Below, piece after piece: positions 49,832-61,214 of a stretch of DNA of 64,000 nt. The DNA lies in assembly GCA_008711295.1 (NCBI GenBank), contig VUYV01000123.1:474439-538438 (forward strand), read 5' to 3'. The notes under the pieces were generated by a model. That model searched no databases, was not told the origin of the DNA, and saw only the letters and a list, made by a program, of their open reading frames with translations. The position numbers and the translations under genes were made by a program. Origin of the DNA: Anarhynchus alexandrinus (taxonomy: Eukaryota > Chordata > Aves > Charadriiformes > Charadriidae). The stretch's first letter is position 1. Each line of letters starts with the position of its first letter.

Positions 49832-50309
49832 CAGGAGCTGAGGGGTATAGTACAGTCAGCTGGGACCCAGTCCCATGTTACAGCAAGGGAAGCGGGACAG
49901 CCTTAGAGACAGTGGCCAGGTCCAACAAAGAGTCCAGATCATGAGACAGCATCACGGTGATAAGACAGGCCTGAGGTCAAGCTGGAAGTCAAGCAGGAAT
50001 TTTTTTTCCATATGTTCACTCAATATCATCATTGTTGTCAGCACAATTACTTCTGCATTTCTTTGAATTTATCTCAATGTTGCACTAGGTAGGAAGACTC
50101 TGTGCTCTTTGCTCTAAACCCATGGTCTCAATTAAAGATACAGAGAGAATCTGCAGGAAGCAGGGAACACTCTTCTGCCCCTTTTCAGAACTGTGAAGTG
50201 GAAGTATGATCATGTGAATTATCTGTTGTCACTGTCGGAGCCAGAGGTTCTGGAGTCAATGTTCAATTCTTCACTTCAGTTACCATTCCCAAGGTAGAAA
50301 CCTTCCTTT

Positions 50310-50395
50310 AAAAAAAAAAAAAAAAAAACAAAAAAACCCCAAAACAAACCCAAAACCCAAACCAACCAACCAACCAAACAGAAAAACCAAACCAT
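50310..50395. repeat. Poly-A followed by (CAAAC/CCAA)n low-complexity tract
   Basis: About 18 A (50310-50328, with a C) are followed by A/C-rich text with four CCAA repeats (ACCAACCAACCAACC). It is the reverse complement of the G/T-plus-poly-T tracts at 9.25, 31.9 and 46.75 kb. Confidence 0.8.
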
Positions 50396-50399
50396 TTTT

Positions 50400-53300
50400 T
50401 TTGAAAAAATTCTACTGAACAGCTGATTCTGAATCATTAGTATTCCTTTACTGGCTGGGAGTAGAGCGAATGAAAAAGTCCAACCAGCATCTTCAGTTTC
50501 CAAGGCAAATTAATGAGGGAACAATGAATAGAAAACAGAAACTTCCCTTCCATGTGTGTTGTTACTCTTCTAGCTAACACTGTTTTCAAAAATAATTTCA
50601 TCTTATTCTGGAGAGTTTGGAATGTTAAGTAGAGTTTTATCCATGGAATAAATGAAGTATCATGGTTTTACTACCTCTGTTCTTCAAGTGCATTGTTGTA
50701 ATTTTGGATTTCCTGTGCCATAGGATGTATCATGCTGTGATAAGTTGTCATTAGGACTTTATGAAACGCCAACATTTTCAAACCATGACATTTTAAGATC
50801 ATGTAACAAAATTATAAGAATTACACAGTTTGATTTAGATTAAGATTATATATAATATTATACCCTCAGACCAAAGATAAAACAATCAATATGTTTTAAC
50901 TACTCTATTATGCACTCAGGAGCTGAACATTAACAAACATTCTATTCATTTTGTTTAAAGATATCTGCTTCATTGCATTGAAAAAACAATAGCCTTTAAG
51001 AAACAGAAGGCAAAATAAACAAGAGCTTTATTTTCCTTGTCTTTTATATACTCTTTTCCTCATCTTTTGTATACTCAGGTAGAATTTAATTAAAAAGAAA
51101 TTGGGAAACGATTGTGGGCTTCTGTGATTTGCAAAATTGCAACCAGTATATTTAGGATTGGTGATGCAGCTGAAAAAAATTAACAGAGATCATAAAGAAG
51201 ATAACCAAGAAAGCTCAGTCTTGAAAGAAAACAATAGGAAGAAACACTACGATGAACTTTGTCTCCAGAATATAGCCATGTCACAAAGTTCTTGACTGAC
51301 TCAAGCAATAATTGCAATATAAACCAGATATTTGAAAACTGTTGCATACTATTAGTTATTTCTGATATGAGTTCTCTGTTGTTCACATTTGGTGAAATGG
51401 GGAAGCTTCTAAAATGCTGAGCTGCTGAGTGTACAATACCATGCATGACAAAGGATTGTCCCCTCCTTTAACAGCAATTTCTCGGAATTTCCCTGAAGAC
51501 AGAAGCACATACTATATTTTTGACGGATTTCTATTTCATCTCTTCCTTCTCACCTCCTCAGTGAGGGAATGGAAGAAATGTTTGAAAGTGGAAGATAACA
51601 AGAATTAAAATAAAAACCTCGAAAGCTAGGACAGCAGGGAAATTTTCTATGAACAGAGTATGAGCTAATTGAATTTGAATAACAAAATAAGAAGTCTCCA
51701 AAATAACTGGGAAGCCCAAAACAAATTCTTACAGTCACTCTCTGGAGAGTAAATTTCTCCAAATCTGTAGTTAACTCTTTTCCATTTATTTAATTTCTAC
51801 AGATAGTATCCTTAAAATAAGAAACATGTAACATGAGGAAGTTATCAGTGTAGGGCACAGATGTAATTTTATCTCTCCAGGTGTTTGTTGTACCATTCTT
51901 GTGTTAATAACAGCTATGACTTTCCCCCAAAACTCGAGTGCTCAGAAGATAGTAAGGCACACTGAATATATACTGGTTAAACTAGTAATTATTTTAATTT
52001 TTATAGTAATAGTGGCTGGAACTTCTTATCAGAGATAGGATTGGCACTGATGTAGGTAAAAAATCTTAGCTCACACCACACAGTCATTTGGCTTCCTTGC
52101 CATTATTGTGATGAGATGTGAAGAGGCACTCAGGGGTTGGTTGTTTCATGGGTGTGCAATGTAAAAGCAATGCATTAAATGTGATAATTCATAACACAAA
52201 ATTTTTTATTTCCCTCTCACCATGCTATTGTGTGAAGAAGGAAACATAATAGTAGAAGCAGAAGGGTAGCAAAAGAAAAGCAGGGTGAATGGCAATCTTT
52301 CCACTGGCTGCGGTGGATTTTGGAACGGGCCCAGTACATAAGGACTACAGCTATGTAAGTAAATTGATCAGTGCCAGTAACAGTGCTGGAACTGGATCAT
52401 GTGTGTTGTTACACTATCAGAATTGTCAGTGGAATGGTTTTGGCCCTGATTCACTTTTATCCTCCCATAAAACTTCTGGGTATGATTCAGATACCAGCAT
52501 TATCAGTGGTTGTCCACAACAAGCAGTTTGAAAGTGACCACTCTGGTTTGGAGGGTAAGAGAGTTTAATAATATGGATGTAGAACATGCTGTTCCAGTTG
52601 GCCCCAATGCTGGAGAACAGTCCTAGGCTTGTTTGATTTACTGGTATAGATGTAGTTAAACTGGAGAGGTACTACAAAGGCAAAAGCAGAAAGAGGATGG
52701 GGCAAATAACTAAGCAACAAAATAAAAGGTAAACACAACTCAAAGACAGAGTCAGCTTCTCTGTCCAATGTAGGGTGGGTTGTAAGGAGCCGACAGGGGA
52801 AAACCTATTAGACTTCCCTTGTCTCCACTTGGTGTCCCTCTCTCACATTTCAATCCACTTGCTAGGTTATTTGGCATATCTTCCATTCACAGTTCAAAAA
52901 TATGGTGAGAGATGTCATTCCTAGAGGGAAGGTCTACAGTCTAGGAGGCACAATTAAAATTTTAGCTGTGGAAAATCTTTTTTGTAGCTTGTACCAAAAT
53001 CATATGCTGCAAAAAAAAAATTTATAAAATAAAAATAATTCTCCCAACATTGTAACAAGATAAGTTAGTGCTGTGTGAGAGAAGAGGAACAGGAGAAATC
53101 TTAATCTCTATACTGAAAATTGCTGCCTCTGCAAGACCTGGCTGTAGATGCTATTCCTTTCCTCTTCAAAAAAAGGAAAAGAAGTACTATTTTATGTTGT
53201 AGGCCTTATCTGTTTTCTTTTCCTACACATCATGCTGCTTGCTCTTCCAGTAGCTCAGTAGAAAATCTAACTTATCTTATACTCACTTGCATCTTTTGGG
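50400..53300. other. No recognised gene
   Basis: AT-rich single-copy sequence. The 52289-52531 open frame contains a strong donor-like TAT/GTAAGT (about 52355). However, all three local frames look equally protein-like and no acceptor fits, so I do not call an exon. Confidence 0.55.
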
Positions 53301-53312
53301 GTTGGTAGTGTT

Positions 53313-53350
53313 TTTTTTTTTTTTCTGTGGTGTTTTTTTTTTTTTTTTTN
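53313..53350. repeat. Poly-T pair ending in an N
   Basis: Two T runs separated by CTGTGGTG end at an undetermined base (53350). As at 10163, the N marks an unresolved homopolymer, so the length here is unreliable. Confidence 0.8.
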
Positions 53351-55440
53351 GGAGACATTGTAAAAACATTTCTCAGATTAGGCAAATAATAGAAAACCTT
53401 CAAGAGATGCTGTGCATTTGCCATAGAGATTGAAAGGGGAGAAGAGAGCAAAGACAACTGGTTGGTCAACCCATAAGACAAAATAGTCTTAACGTTAAGT
53501 GCTGGAACTAGTTAGTCCCTTAATGAAGGAACTAGTAGCCATAGTTCTTGGATATACTATGATGTGATAGTTTGGCAAAGCCATATACAGCTTTTTATAG
53601 ACTTTTAGTTCATTTCTACCTACATATCATTTACACATCTCCTTAAACCTATCTATCTCAAATAGCATGCAGTTTGCATCCATCTTTGATACCACTTAAT
53701 CATTGGATTTGATGAGAATGGGATCAGATACAAAAGAGGACACTTTTAAAGGAGCAAAAATGATTCATTTAAGACCTTTGAACATAAATAGATATTCTAT
53801 TATATTCCTTGTGTTTTGAAGTTGTGAAATGCATTTATTCTGCAATGAACTCTGAAAAATGTTAATATATCAGTGATATTAAGGCTTGCAAGAATATATT
53901 TCAACTGCAGAAAAGAATCTTTGTATAACTTATTTCACTGACATTTCTCAAAATTCTTAGCTTAGCTCTTAACAATGGCATAATATTGGTCTCTCGGAAG
54001 GGAAGGATTTTTCAAAGAAACATTCTTCATACACTCCTGCAAAAGCACTGAATGTTTTCTCTTCAGTCTCATGTAAGACAGGAGGGTTTTTATGCATTTT
54101 CCTGGGGTCTTAATTCTAATTCTGGGACAGCTACAAAGCATTTTCTAAAGCCGGTCTGTCCTATCTGAATATATTTTTTTGGTGCTAGATAAGTAACAGT
54201 CCTCCGAACAGCTTTATGGAATTACAGGTTGTGAGGCAAGCATTTTGCATGTCAAGAGCAAATTTGCAACAGGCTTCAAGGAAGTCAGGAGCCCTCATGC
54301 AACAGAATTTCATAAGACTCAACTGACTTCCACTGAAATGAAGTGGAGGCTTTCCTTTGACTTCAGTGGGAGTTGGAACAGATGCAGAAGGGGCGCTTTA
54401 TAAGGAGAGAAAACTAGTTCATTTAGAATTTTTGTACATAATTAAAGAAATATTCCATTATTCACATATACAAATGCCAACTTGTTGTACCATGTCTTTC
54501 ATGATTAACAATGGTTGGATAGTATCCAAATGAAAATTCTGGCTACTTCTGGCTATCTGGCTTAAATGCAATGAAACATAATGTGCCAGATTCTTGCAAT
54601 ACCATGTGTGTATGCCAAGGATGATCTTTCTACATCATATGCAGTTATTTTACATGGGTTGGGTTTAGAAGGGAGGGGATTCGTTAAAGAAAGTCCACAC
54701 TGCTATTAGGAAATATTTTTATCATACAATGGTGTCAGTGTAATATGTTGAGCACAAAAACCTGACACTGATTATAAGGACCTATGAACATTGCCTCATG
54801 CATTGCCTAAGCTTGCACAAGAATAGCTTCTTCCATAACCAGCATAGTTGAAGACATACGCTGAGCAGAACCATACTGCCCTCTGTCCCACAAATACTCA
54901 GAAACAGATGTGCAACCACATGTAATGTTGTGCTAGTCCTGTGCAGTTCTATTGAAACCTCCATATTTTTTCTCTTTGCTTTAGTTGAAACTTTTCCCCT
55001 CTTCCATGTGTATGGTTCTCTGATGTGCCAGTGTATCACTGTGCCAGTGATAAAACTGTTGTAAATTACATGCAGCCCTATTTCAGGTATTTTATCTTAA
55101 GGGTCCATCAAAGATATTGTTTCTAGACTGTGGCCAGTTTGGCCATGCTGTCACTGTCTCTGCCTCCTCTATCATGTTAAATACAAACTCTTACTCTTCA
55201 ATAAGAGTGTCTCAGAGCTTGTCTCCCTAATCTTCCTTCTTTTTCTTAATATCTGGAAAGAGGCTTTTTCTCCCACTGGCTACAATACTAAAGTTCCCCC
55301 TGTATTAGTTACATTTGCAAGCAAACATTTCTATAATTTTTTCCCCTGCTGCTCCTCATAGTTGGAAAGTGCTCTCCTCAACTACCTGCAAAGCTGTATC
55401 ACCTTGTTTCTAATCCTTACTAAAACTTTCTTATTCTGTT
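53351..55440. other. No recognised gene; one decayed palindromic repeat
   Basis: Around 54300-54375 the words CAACTGACTTCCACTGAAATG and TTTGACTTCAGTGGGAGTTGG form imperfect arms. They are of the same type as the decayed sauropsid repeat at 12.0 kb. Nothing else is recognised. Confidence 0.45.
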
Positions 55441-55661
55441 TTTTTTTTCTTATTTATTTATTTAAATGAGATAAAAGAAAGAAATGGGGGTTTTTGAAGA
55501 TTGTGGCTGCCTGAGTGCGCTGCCTGAGTGCAAAGGGAAAGCTTCGTTATGGAAATACAAAATAAATATCACTTTCTTTTCAGACAACTTGAAGCCTCGT
55601 GGGTTAATTTGCATATTGAAGATTCAGGTCCATGCTTTTTGCTTCCTCCTCCTGGATATAG

Positions 55662-55701
55662 TAGACCAACTGTAATAACAAGTGACAGACAATAAACATT
55701 A
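55662..55701 (+). other. Candidate splice acceptor and short leader before the 54-codon frame
   Basis: CTTTTTGCTTCCTCCTCCTGGATATAG is a strong pyrimidine-rich acceptor ending at 55661. It leaves a 40-base leader ahead of the ATG at 55702. The leader contains an in-frame TAA (55693), so translation would have to begin at this ATG. The start context is weak (T at -3). Confidence 0.3.
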
Positions 55702-55866
55702 ATGTCAAAAAAAAGGAGAGCTCGTAAAGAGAAAGCAAGGTACAGATTTGGTTCTGGTGGATTTTTTGGGATCTCTTCAGAAGCTGTATTTCCTTCCCAG
55801 CTGATCATATTGCTTATGTTGCTAATCTCAGTGATCATATTTGCCATTGTACTGCGAGAGAAATAA
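55702..55866 (+). CDS. Candidate 54-residue single-pass membrane micropeptide
   Basis: This is a complete frame from ATG to TAA. The N-terminus is strongly basic (MSKKRRARKEKARYRF). It is followed by a Gly-rich turn (GSGGFFG) and one hydrophobic segment of about 18-20 residues (roughly residues 34-51: QLIILLMLLISVIIFAIVL) with a charged tail (REK). That is the architecture of small single-span membrane proteins. The positive side would by the usual rule face the cytosol. The frame sits 40 bases behind a good splice acceptor, as in transcripts whose last exon holds the whole short coding region. I do not recognise it among the small membrane peptides I know. Against it: the frame is short, the ATG context is weak, and T-rich DNA easily yields hydrophobic runs. 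Confidence 0.33.
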   Translation: MSKKRRARKEKARYRFGSGGFFGISSEAVFPSQLIILLMLLISVIIFAIVLREK

Positions 55867-58800
55867 TTATTTTTAATAGCTGATGAAATAAGAACTATAT
55901 TTACTTGTCTTTTAGTACCGACAGGATTAAGCTATTAAACCAATGCTTAAAAACCTCCAGAAAAGAACAAAACCCTTAAGAATTTTGTTCTCAAGCTTAA
56001 TTCAGGATGATATCAGGATTTAATACCCTAATTGCTATCTAACAAGGGATGTTTTTGCAGTTACCTCAATGTTTGCAAGGCTGTGACTCATGAACAAATT
56101 ACTTTCATGGTCGGGTTACATTTACACAAGCCAGCGTGTGAATTTTACATGCAGATCAACAAGATGGGACAGATTTAGGTGTGGGCATATTTATATAAGG
56201 GATTTGAATATGGGCATGGAAGAGTGGAAAGCAAAATATCTGCATTGGTACATTTGCACTTCATGCAGAAATTGCTCACAATCATATTGGTGAAACTTTA
56301 AAGAGACTAATTTCCAACAGGGCATTAAGTAGGATTTTGGCAGAGAGTTTGCGGTAGAAGAACCTGAAAGCCAGTGACATCCCAAATCCTTAACTAAATA
56401 TGGATTGATGCCACATGTCAATCCTTCACTTACACCAAATGATGTGGACCTCATCCCAAAGATGGCAAGCAGCCATGTTAGCCTCTCCAGTAGAATACAC
56501 AATACCACTGAGCTTCAGTGGCTAAAGGGAAAGCACATGCATGCAGCTCAAATAGGAATAAAACACAGCACACTCTGTAGTGTCTCCTACTAATACAACA
56601 CCTGTGCAAAATCTGGCATACAGATGTAACTCACAGGAGGGACGTGGCACTTAGTTGCATCCCAAAAATTCACTGCTTACAAGGTGAGAGGTGGACACGG
56701 AACTTTGGTAATTGGGAAAGAAAGTATTGCTTAAGGGATATATAGACAATGAAGCATCTTAACTAAGAACATTTAGAAGAGGAGATTAGGCGAAGGTTTA
56801 GTCAAGTTATCAAGGGAAATGTCTACCTCAGACTTTCTTGCATCTCCTCAGTGAAAAGGAGATCAACAACTATGTCATAAATAAGAGAAAAAGGATTAGA
56901 AAGAAATTAGAAAGAGAAAAAGATTAGAAATCACCCATGTCGGTACAAATTTAGATATTAAGACTGTAATTTGTATGATGCACTATTTTTAAGGGACACT
57001 ACAATTTTTTCCCTCCTGGTAAATGCTTCACATTTCATGTAGAAATAGCTTGTAAACTGAAGAAAAATGGAAACATCCAAGAGTTTACCTTGTGTTTCAT
57101 CTTCCATATTATGACAAAAAGGTTGACACTGTGAGATCTGTTGCTACTAAGTATCTTAAAAAACATCGCTTGTGACTGTGGTTGCAAGTAGAAACACAAG
57201 TACTCCTTATGATTTCCAAGGAATGGGTACGTAGGTGAGGAAAGAAACTGTGGGAGTATTTAAAAATAATTTCTTCTGCAACAGAGAAACAAAACCAACA
57301 ATCCTGCCTTCCACCCCACATTGCTCAATGTATACCTTGTCTTTTGTGTCATTTTCCAATTTGAAAAATTTGGTTTTGGATCTAATTTTGTCCTTTTGGT
57401 TGTGACAGAATTGGAAAAAAACCCACCACACATCCCAATTTTAGTAGGTCTCTAAACTAAACAGCTTGTCACCAACCAAAACATTGTTCCTTGCCTAAGG
57501 TTCTCTGATAGATGTTCAAAACTGACACTCTTTTGTTCAAGATCTGAATTTCGACATTCTCTTTCCTAAATTCATTGTTGTATATCTTTTCATGGCTTCT
57601 GGAAAAGAGCAATGATGTTTCCATGGTTCCTTGGGGGGCTTTTCTTGTTTCTGTTGACTTCAACTGCATTTGCAAGGAGTTAAAACATTAAGGTAAAATC
57701 ACGGAAACGGCATTAAATCTGAATTGAATGTGACAGAATACATTTTCGTGTCAGTTTTTTTTTTCTTCTTTTTCTACAGTGCTGGCTCCATAGGATGACT
57801 GACAGGGTCTAGACCAATCTAGAAAAGCAAGACAAGGGTAGAGAAATATGCGACTCTAGCAATGTTGCAGTTAAGTTAGTTGTCATGTAATCTTGTACGT
57901 AATCCAGATATCAAAAATAATAAAATTTCTCTGATCAGTCTCCTAAAAGTTACAATGATGCATGAGGAAGAGAAACTTTCTGGGTCAGGGAGTCCAGTCC
58001 CTTGCCATTATAAGCATTACATCATATAATCTCTTTCATAAAGTTAATACATCCCTTACAGTGCAGATGTTCCTGTTGGGAAGGATATAGTAAAGTATAT
58101 GCAGGCTTTGTACACTTTTTTCTTTAAAATGAGTATTTCTCAACCAACACACTAACACATAGGCATGGAGAAGACTTCTTTAGTAAAATAATGATACGTT
58201 GGTAAACTTTAATCAGAGGAAGTCATCAATGTCTGAAATAAAACTCAGCGCCTATTTTGACTGCATATTTTCTCTAAAAATCCTTGATAATTCAGAAGGG
58301 AATGGTTTGCAGGGGGAGATTGCTTTCACCCGAACTTCTGAAAACAAAAGGGGATCGTAGTGCTTTAAAAAAGTGATGCCCTCAAATAAATTGGGCATGA
58401 CTGAGCCAAAATGTCTCTACAGACATTTTTAACAGCCTTCTGTCTGTTTGTGGTATATTGTGAAATCGCCTGATACATCTTCAGCTTATTTAGGAGTCTT
58501 TTCCTTACCCAAGGCTTGATCAAGAGTGTCTTCTCTAATCCTGTAGGGAAAAACAACACATGCTGGTCAGTAACAACCCTTTTGACTACCAAAGGAACAT
58601 GAGTGACATTTTCAAAAGGAGTAGTAAGGAAGTCTTGTATGTAAATCAGTAGGAGCATGTGCACGTGTGTTTCTCTGTCCATGTGTATGCCAACACATAC
58701 GACAGAAACAGAGAGAAGGGCAGAAAAGGAGGAGGGGGAGAGGATGAGAACTTCTAAAAGAGCATGAGCCAACATCTTCTGAAGGCTGAGAGTGGAAATA

Positions 58801-60990
58801 ATGAATTCTGAAAAGTGTTTTTTTAAGCTATGCTAACTGGAAAAGTGCTGATGTAGTTTTATCTGGGACTCTGTATGCTAATATCAGAATCTGCAATGGT
58901 ATTTTAATCTGGTCTTAATGGATAGCTGAGTTTTACAGTATCCATTAATAATTTATGATATACAGAAATAGCCTGGAAGAAGAAAGTCCTATTAATGTAC
59001 TAGTTTGGTTTGAAAAGAGTTACAAAGAGCACAAATCCCACTAAAGTGATTTATCTCCTTTCAGTTGAATTTAGACAACATAGTCTAGCCCTGTTGAAGA
59101 TTGTGTTTCTGGCTGGTAAGTAGGTTTTACTCCAGCTCTTCAAGTACCAGGATATTTCTCCTTCCTGTTTGTCTCCATTACAGCAATCATATCAGACATG
59201 GATTTGCCATTATTTGTAAATCACGAAGGAGCCTTAGCTTAGGGCAGAAGTCTGGTTTGCTGAAATTTTAGACAGACTTAAAGCAAGTGTGTTAGTGTAA
59301 TAAAACATTTCTCATGAACTTATGAACCTGTAGCTCTTACAGATTTTTCTCTCATGGTTTACTGTATAAATGGTATGTGTACTTTCTTTACTAAGTATCT
59401 GTCAAAATGATGCATAGCTTTTGCATAAAATATATCTCCGGATGCATCCGAATATGAGATATGTCTAAGCAGGCAAGTAACATGCAAAAAAAAGGAGAAA
59501 ATTCATCTACATGTTTTAAATAGCATTTCTGAATGCCATTTATCAGTCTTTTTAATGAAGTAAAGCACTGTCGTTTAGTCCAAGGCCTCTATCATCAATG
59601 AAAATCATATAAATTCACTAGCTTTTGAGCAGCAAGTTTTTCTAGTAACTCCAAGCAGGTTGTAATAAAGTCTTCGTGACACACCATCATGGAGTTTTCA
59701 GTGTGCTACATTTTTGACAGAAAAGCAATTTTAGAAATCACAAAGAAATTGAAGTAAATGATGACTTCTTTTTAATGCAATTTCCAAGCTTTAATGTTAG
59801 GTTCCCAAATGATATGAACACAATTGTAGAGGACTCAGAGAAGAGAAATTTTTAATTAATACTTTTTAAAATTTGCTGGAAGAGGCCTTAGTTCAGCAAA
59901 ATGCTGAAACAGTTATTAAGTATCATTAAAGTAGACAGGATCTAAACATGAGCTTAAGTGGTTTGCTAAGGGTATAGCTTCTGATCTGGGCCGTTCATAA
60001 AGATGTAGTTCTTTAAATAATAATATTGTGAATTTAATATTCAGTATCCTGAACAAAGAACATAAGCTTTTTGGTAGGACAAGGAACTTTTTCTATTAAA
60101 GCAAGATCTTTTTTTCCTCAGGGTTAATAGTATGATAATGGATTACAACATTCTTATAAATAGATTGAAAAAAAATGTTGGAAATTCCTTAAAGAGTTTT
60201 TAAGAAAATAGCAATCTCCAGATTTCTGTTGGTTTAAATCCTTAAAAATACCAGTCTTGGTACAAAGATAGCTTGGTTTTATAGGAAGGACATGAGAACA
60301 GTGACCATATGTCTCTAAAGACATTTTAAAATGCCCGAAAGACATTTTGAAATGCCTTAAACACATTATATAAACAAAATACTTGGTGGAGAAAGATTTC
60401 TATTGTCATTTTTGTAGAATGCTGCTCCTAACTCATTCTTGAGTGATGTGACCATCTGAAACTCATTCTGTCTTTTGCTTCAATATTTTCTCCTTCCAAA
60501 TCCAATATCCTTTAGTTCCCCATTTCTGACCTTTCACCTTCCTGTCTCCGCCTTCGGAAGATAACTGTCACTGGCCGAAACAGCAGTTCTTGTGACATAT
60601 CCTTATCTCAGTGTTTGCAGCCTAAGCATAATAAGCATAATGTATCTTTCAGGTGTTAAAACTGCCCAGGACCCATGTGCCTAGTATGTGTTAGACTTCT
60701 TGAGGCTGTACAGGTCAACCTTGCACAAAAAGTGCCGAGTTCTTCCAGATGTTCCATGCTACTACTCTTGTTGGATCGAAAGCAATCTGGAAATCTGGAA
60801 AAATGAATCAATTCTACTGGGAGAACATTTTTGTTTGGAGGAAAAAAACGTCCTGGTACAAAGAGACATAGGGTACTATCTCCTGGTGTGAGGGAGAATA
60901 CAGAACTAGAGCTTCCTACGCCAATTTTGCTTCCTATCTCACTTTTTGATAAACACAATCCCATGCCAATAGGAAACTGTATTATATTAG
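55867..60990. other. No recognised gene
   Basis: No gene recognised. The 136-codon minus-strand frame at 58365-58775 lacks any familiar domain. It contains a 32-base segment (58509-58540) flanked by a textbook acceptor (TGTTGTTTTTCCCTACAG) and donor (GTAAGG) on the minus strand. The rest is AT-rich single-copy sequence. Confidence 0.55.
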
Positions 60991-60999
60991 GAAAAGAAG

Positions 61000-61214
61000 A
61001 AGAAAAAGAAAAGAAAGAGAAAAAGAAAGAAAAAAGAAGACAAAGACAGAAAAAGACAAAGGAAAAGAAAAAGAAAAAGAAAGAAAAAGAAAAAGAAAAA
61101 GAAAAAGAAAAAGAAAAAGAAAAAGAAAAAGAAAAAGAAAAAGAAAAAGAAAAAGAAAAAGAAAAAGAAAAAGAAAAAGAAAAAGAAAAAGAAAAAGAAA
61201 AAGAAAGGAAAAGG
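61000..61214. repeat. (GAAAAA)n microsatellite
   Basis: An A/G-only tract matures into a near-perfect hexamer repeat of GAAAAA (about 61060-61205, around two dozen units), with irregular AAAGAAAA flanks on both sides. Because the unit is six bases, it stays open in several frames and gives artificial alternating Glu-Lys and poly-Phe translations. These should not be read as proteins. Length is likely polymorphic and may be collapsed in the assembly. Confidence 0.97.

Noticed and set aside
52289..52531. 80-codon frame with a GTAAGT donor-like site
   Set aside because: All three frames are similarly protein-like in the first 70 bases, no pyrimidine-rich acceptor fits, and the right part resembles an old interspersed repeat.
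58365..58775. 136-codon minus-strand frame as a gene
   Set aside because: No recognisable domain, hydrophobic start without signal-peptide logic, and no upstream promoter. Only the small splice-flanked segment inside it was kept, as a low-interest finding.
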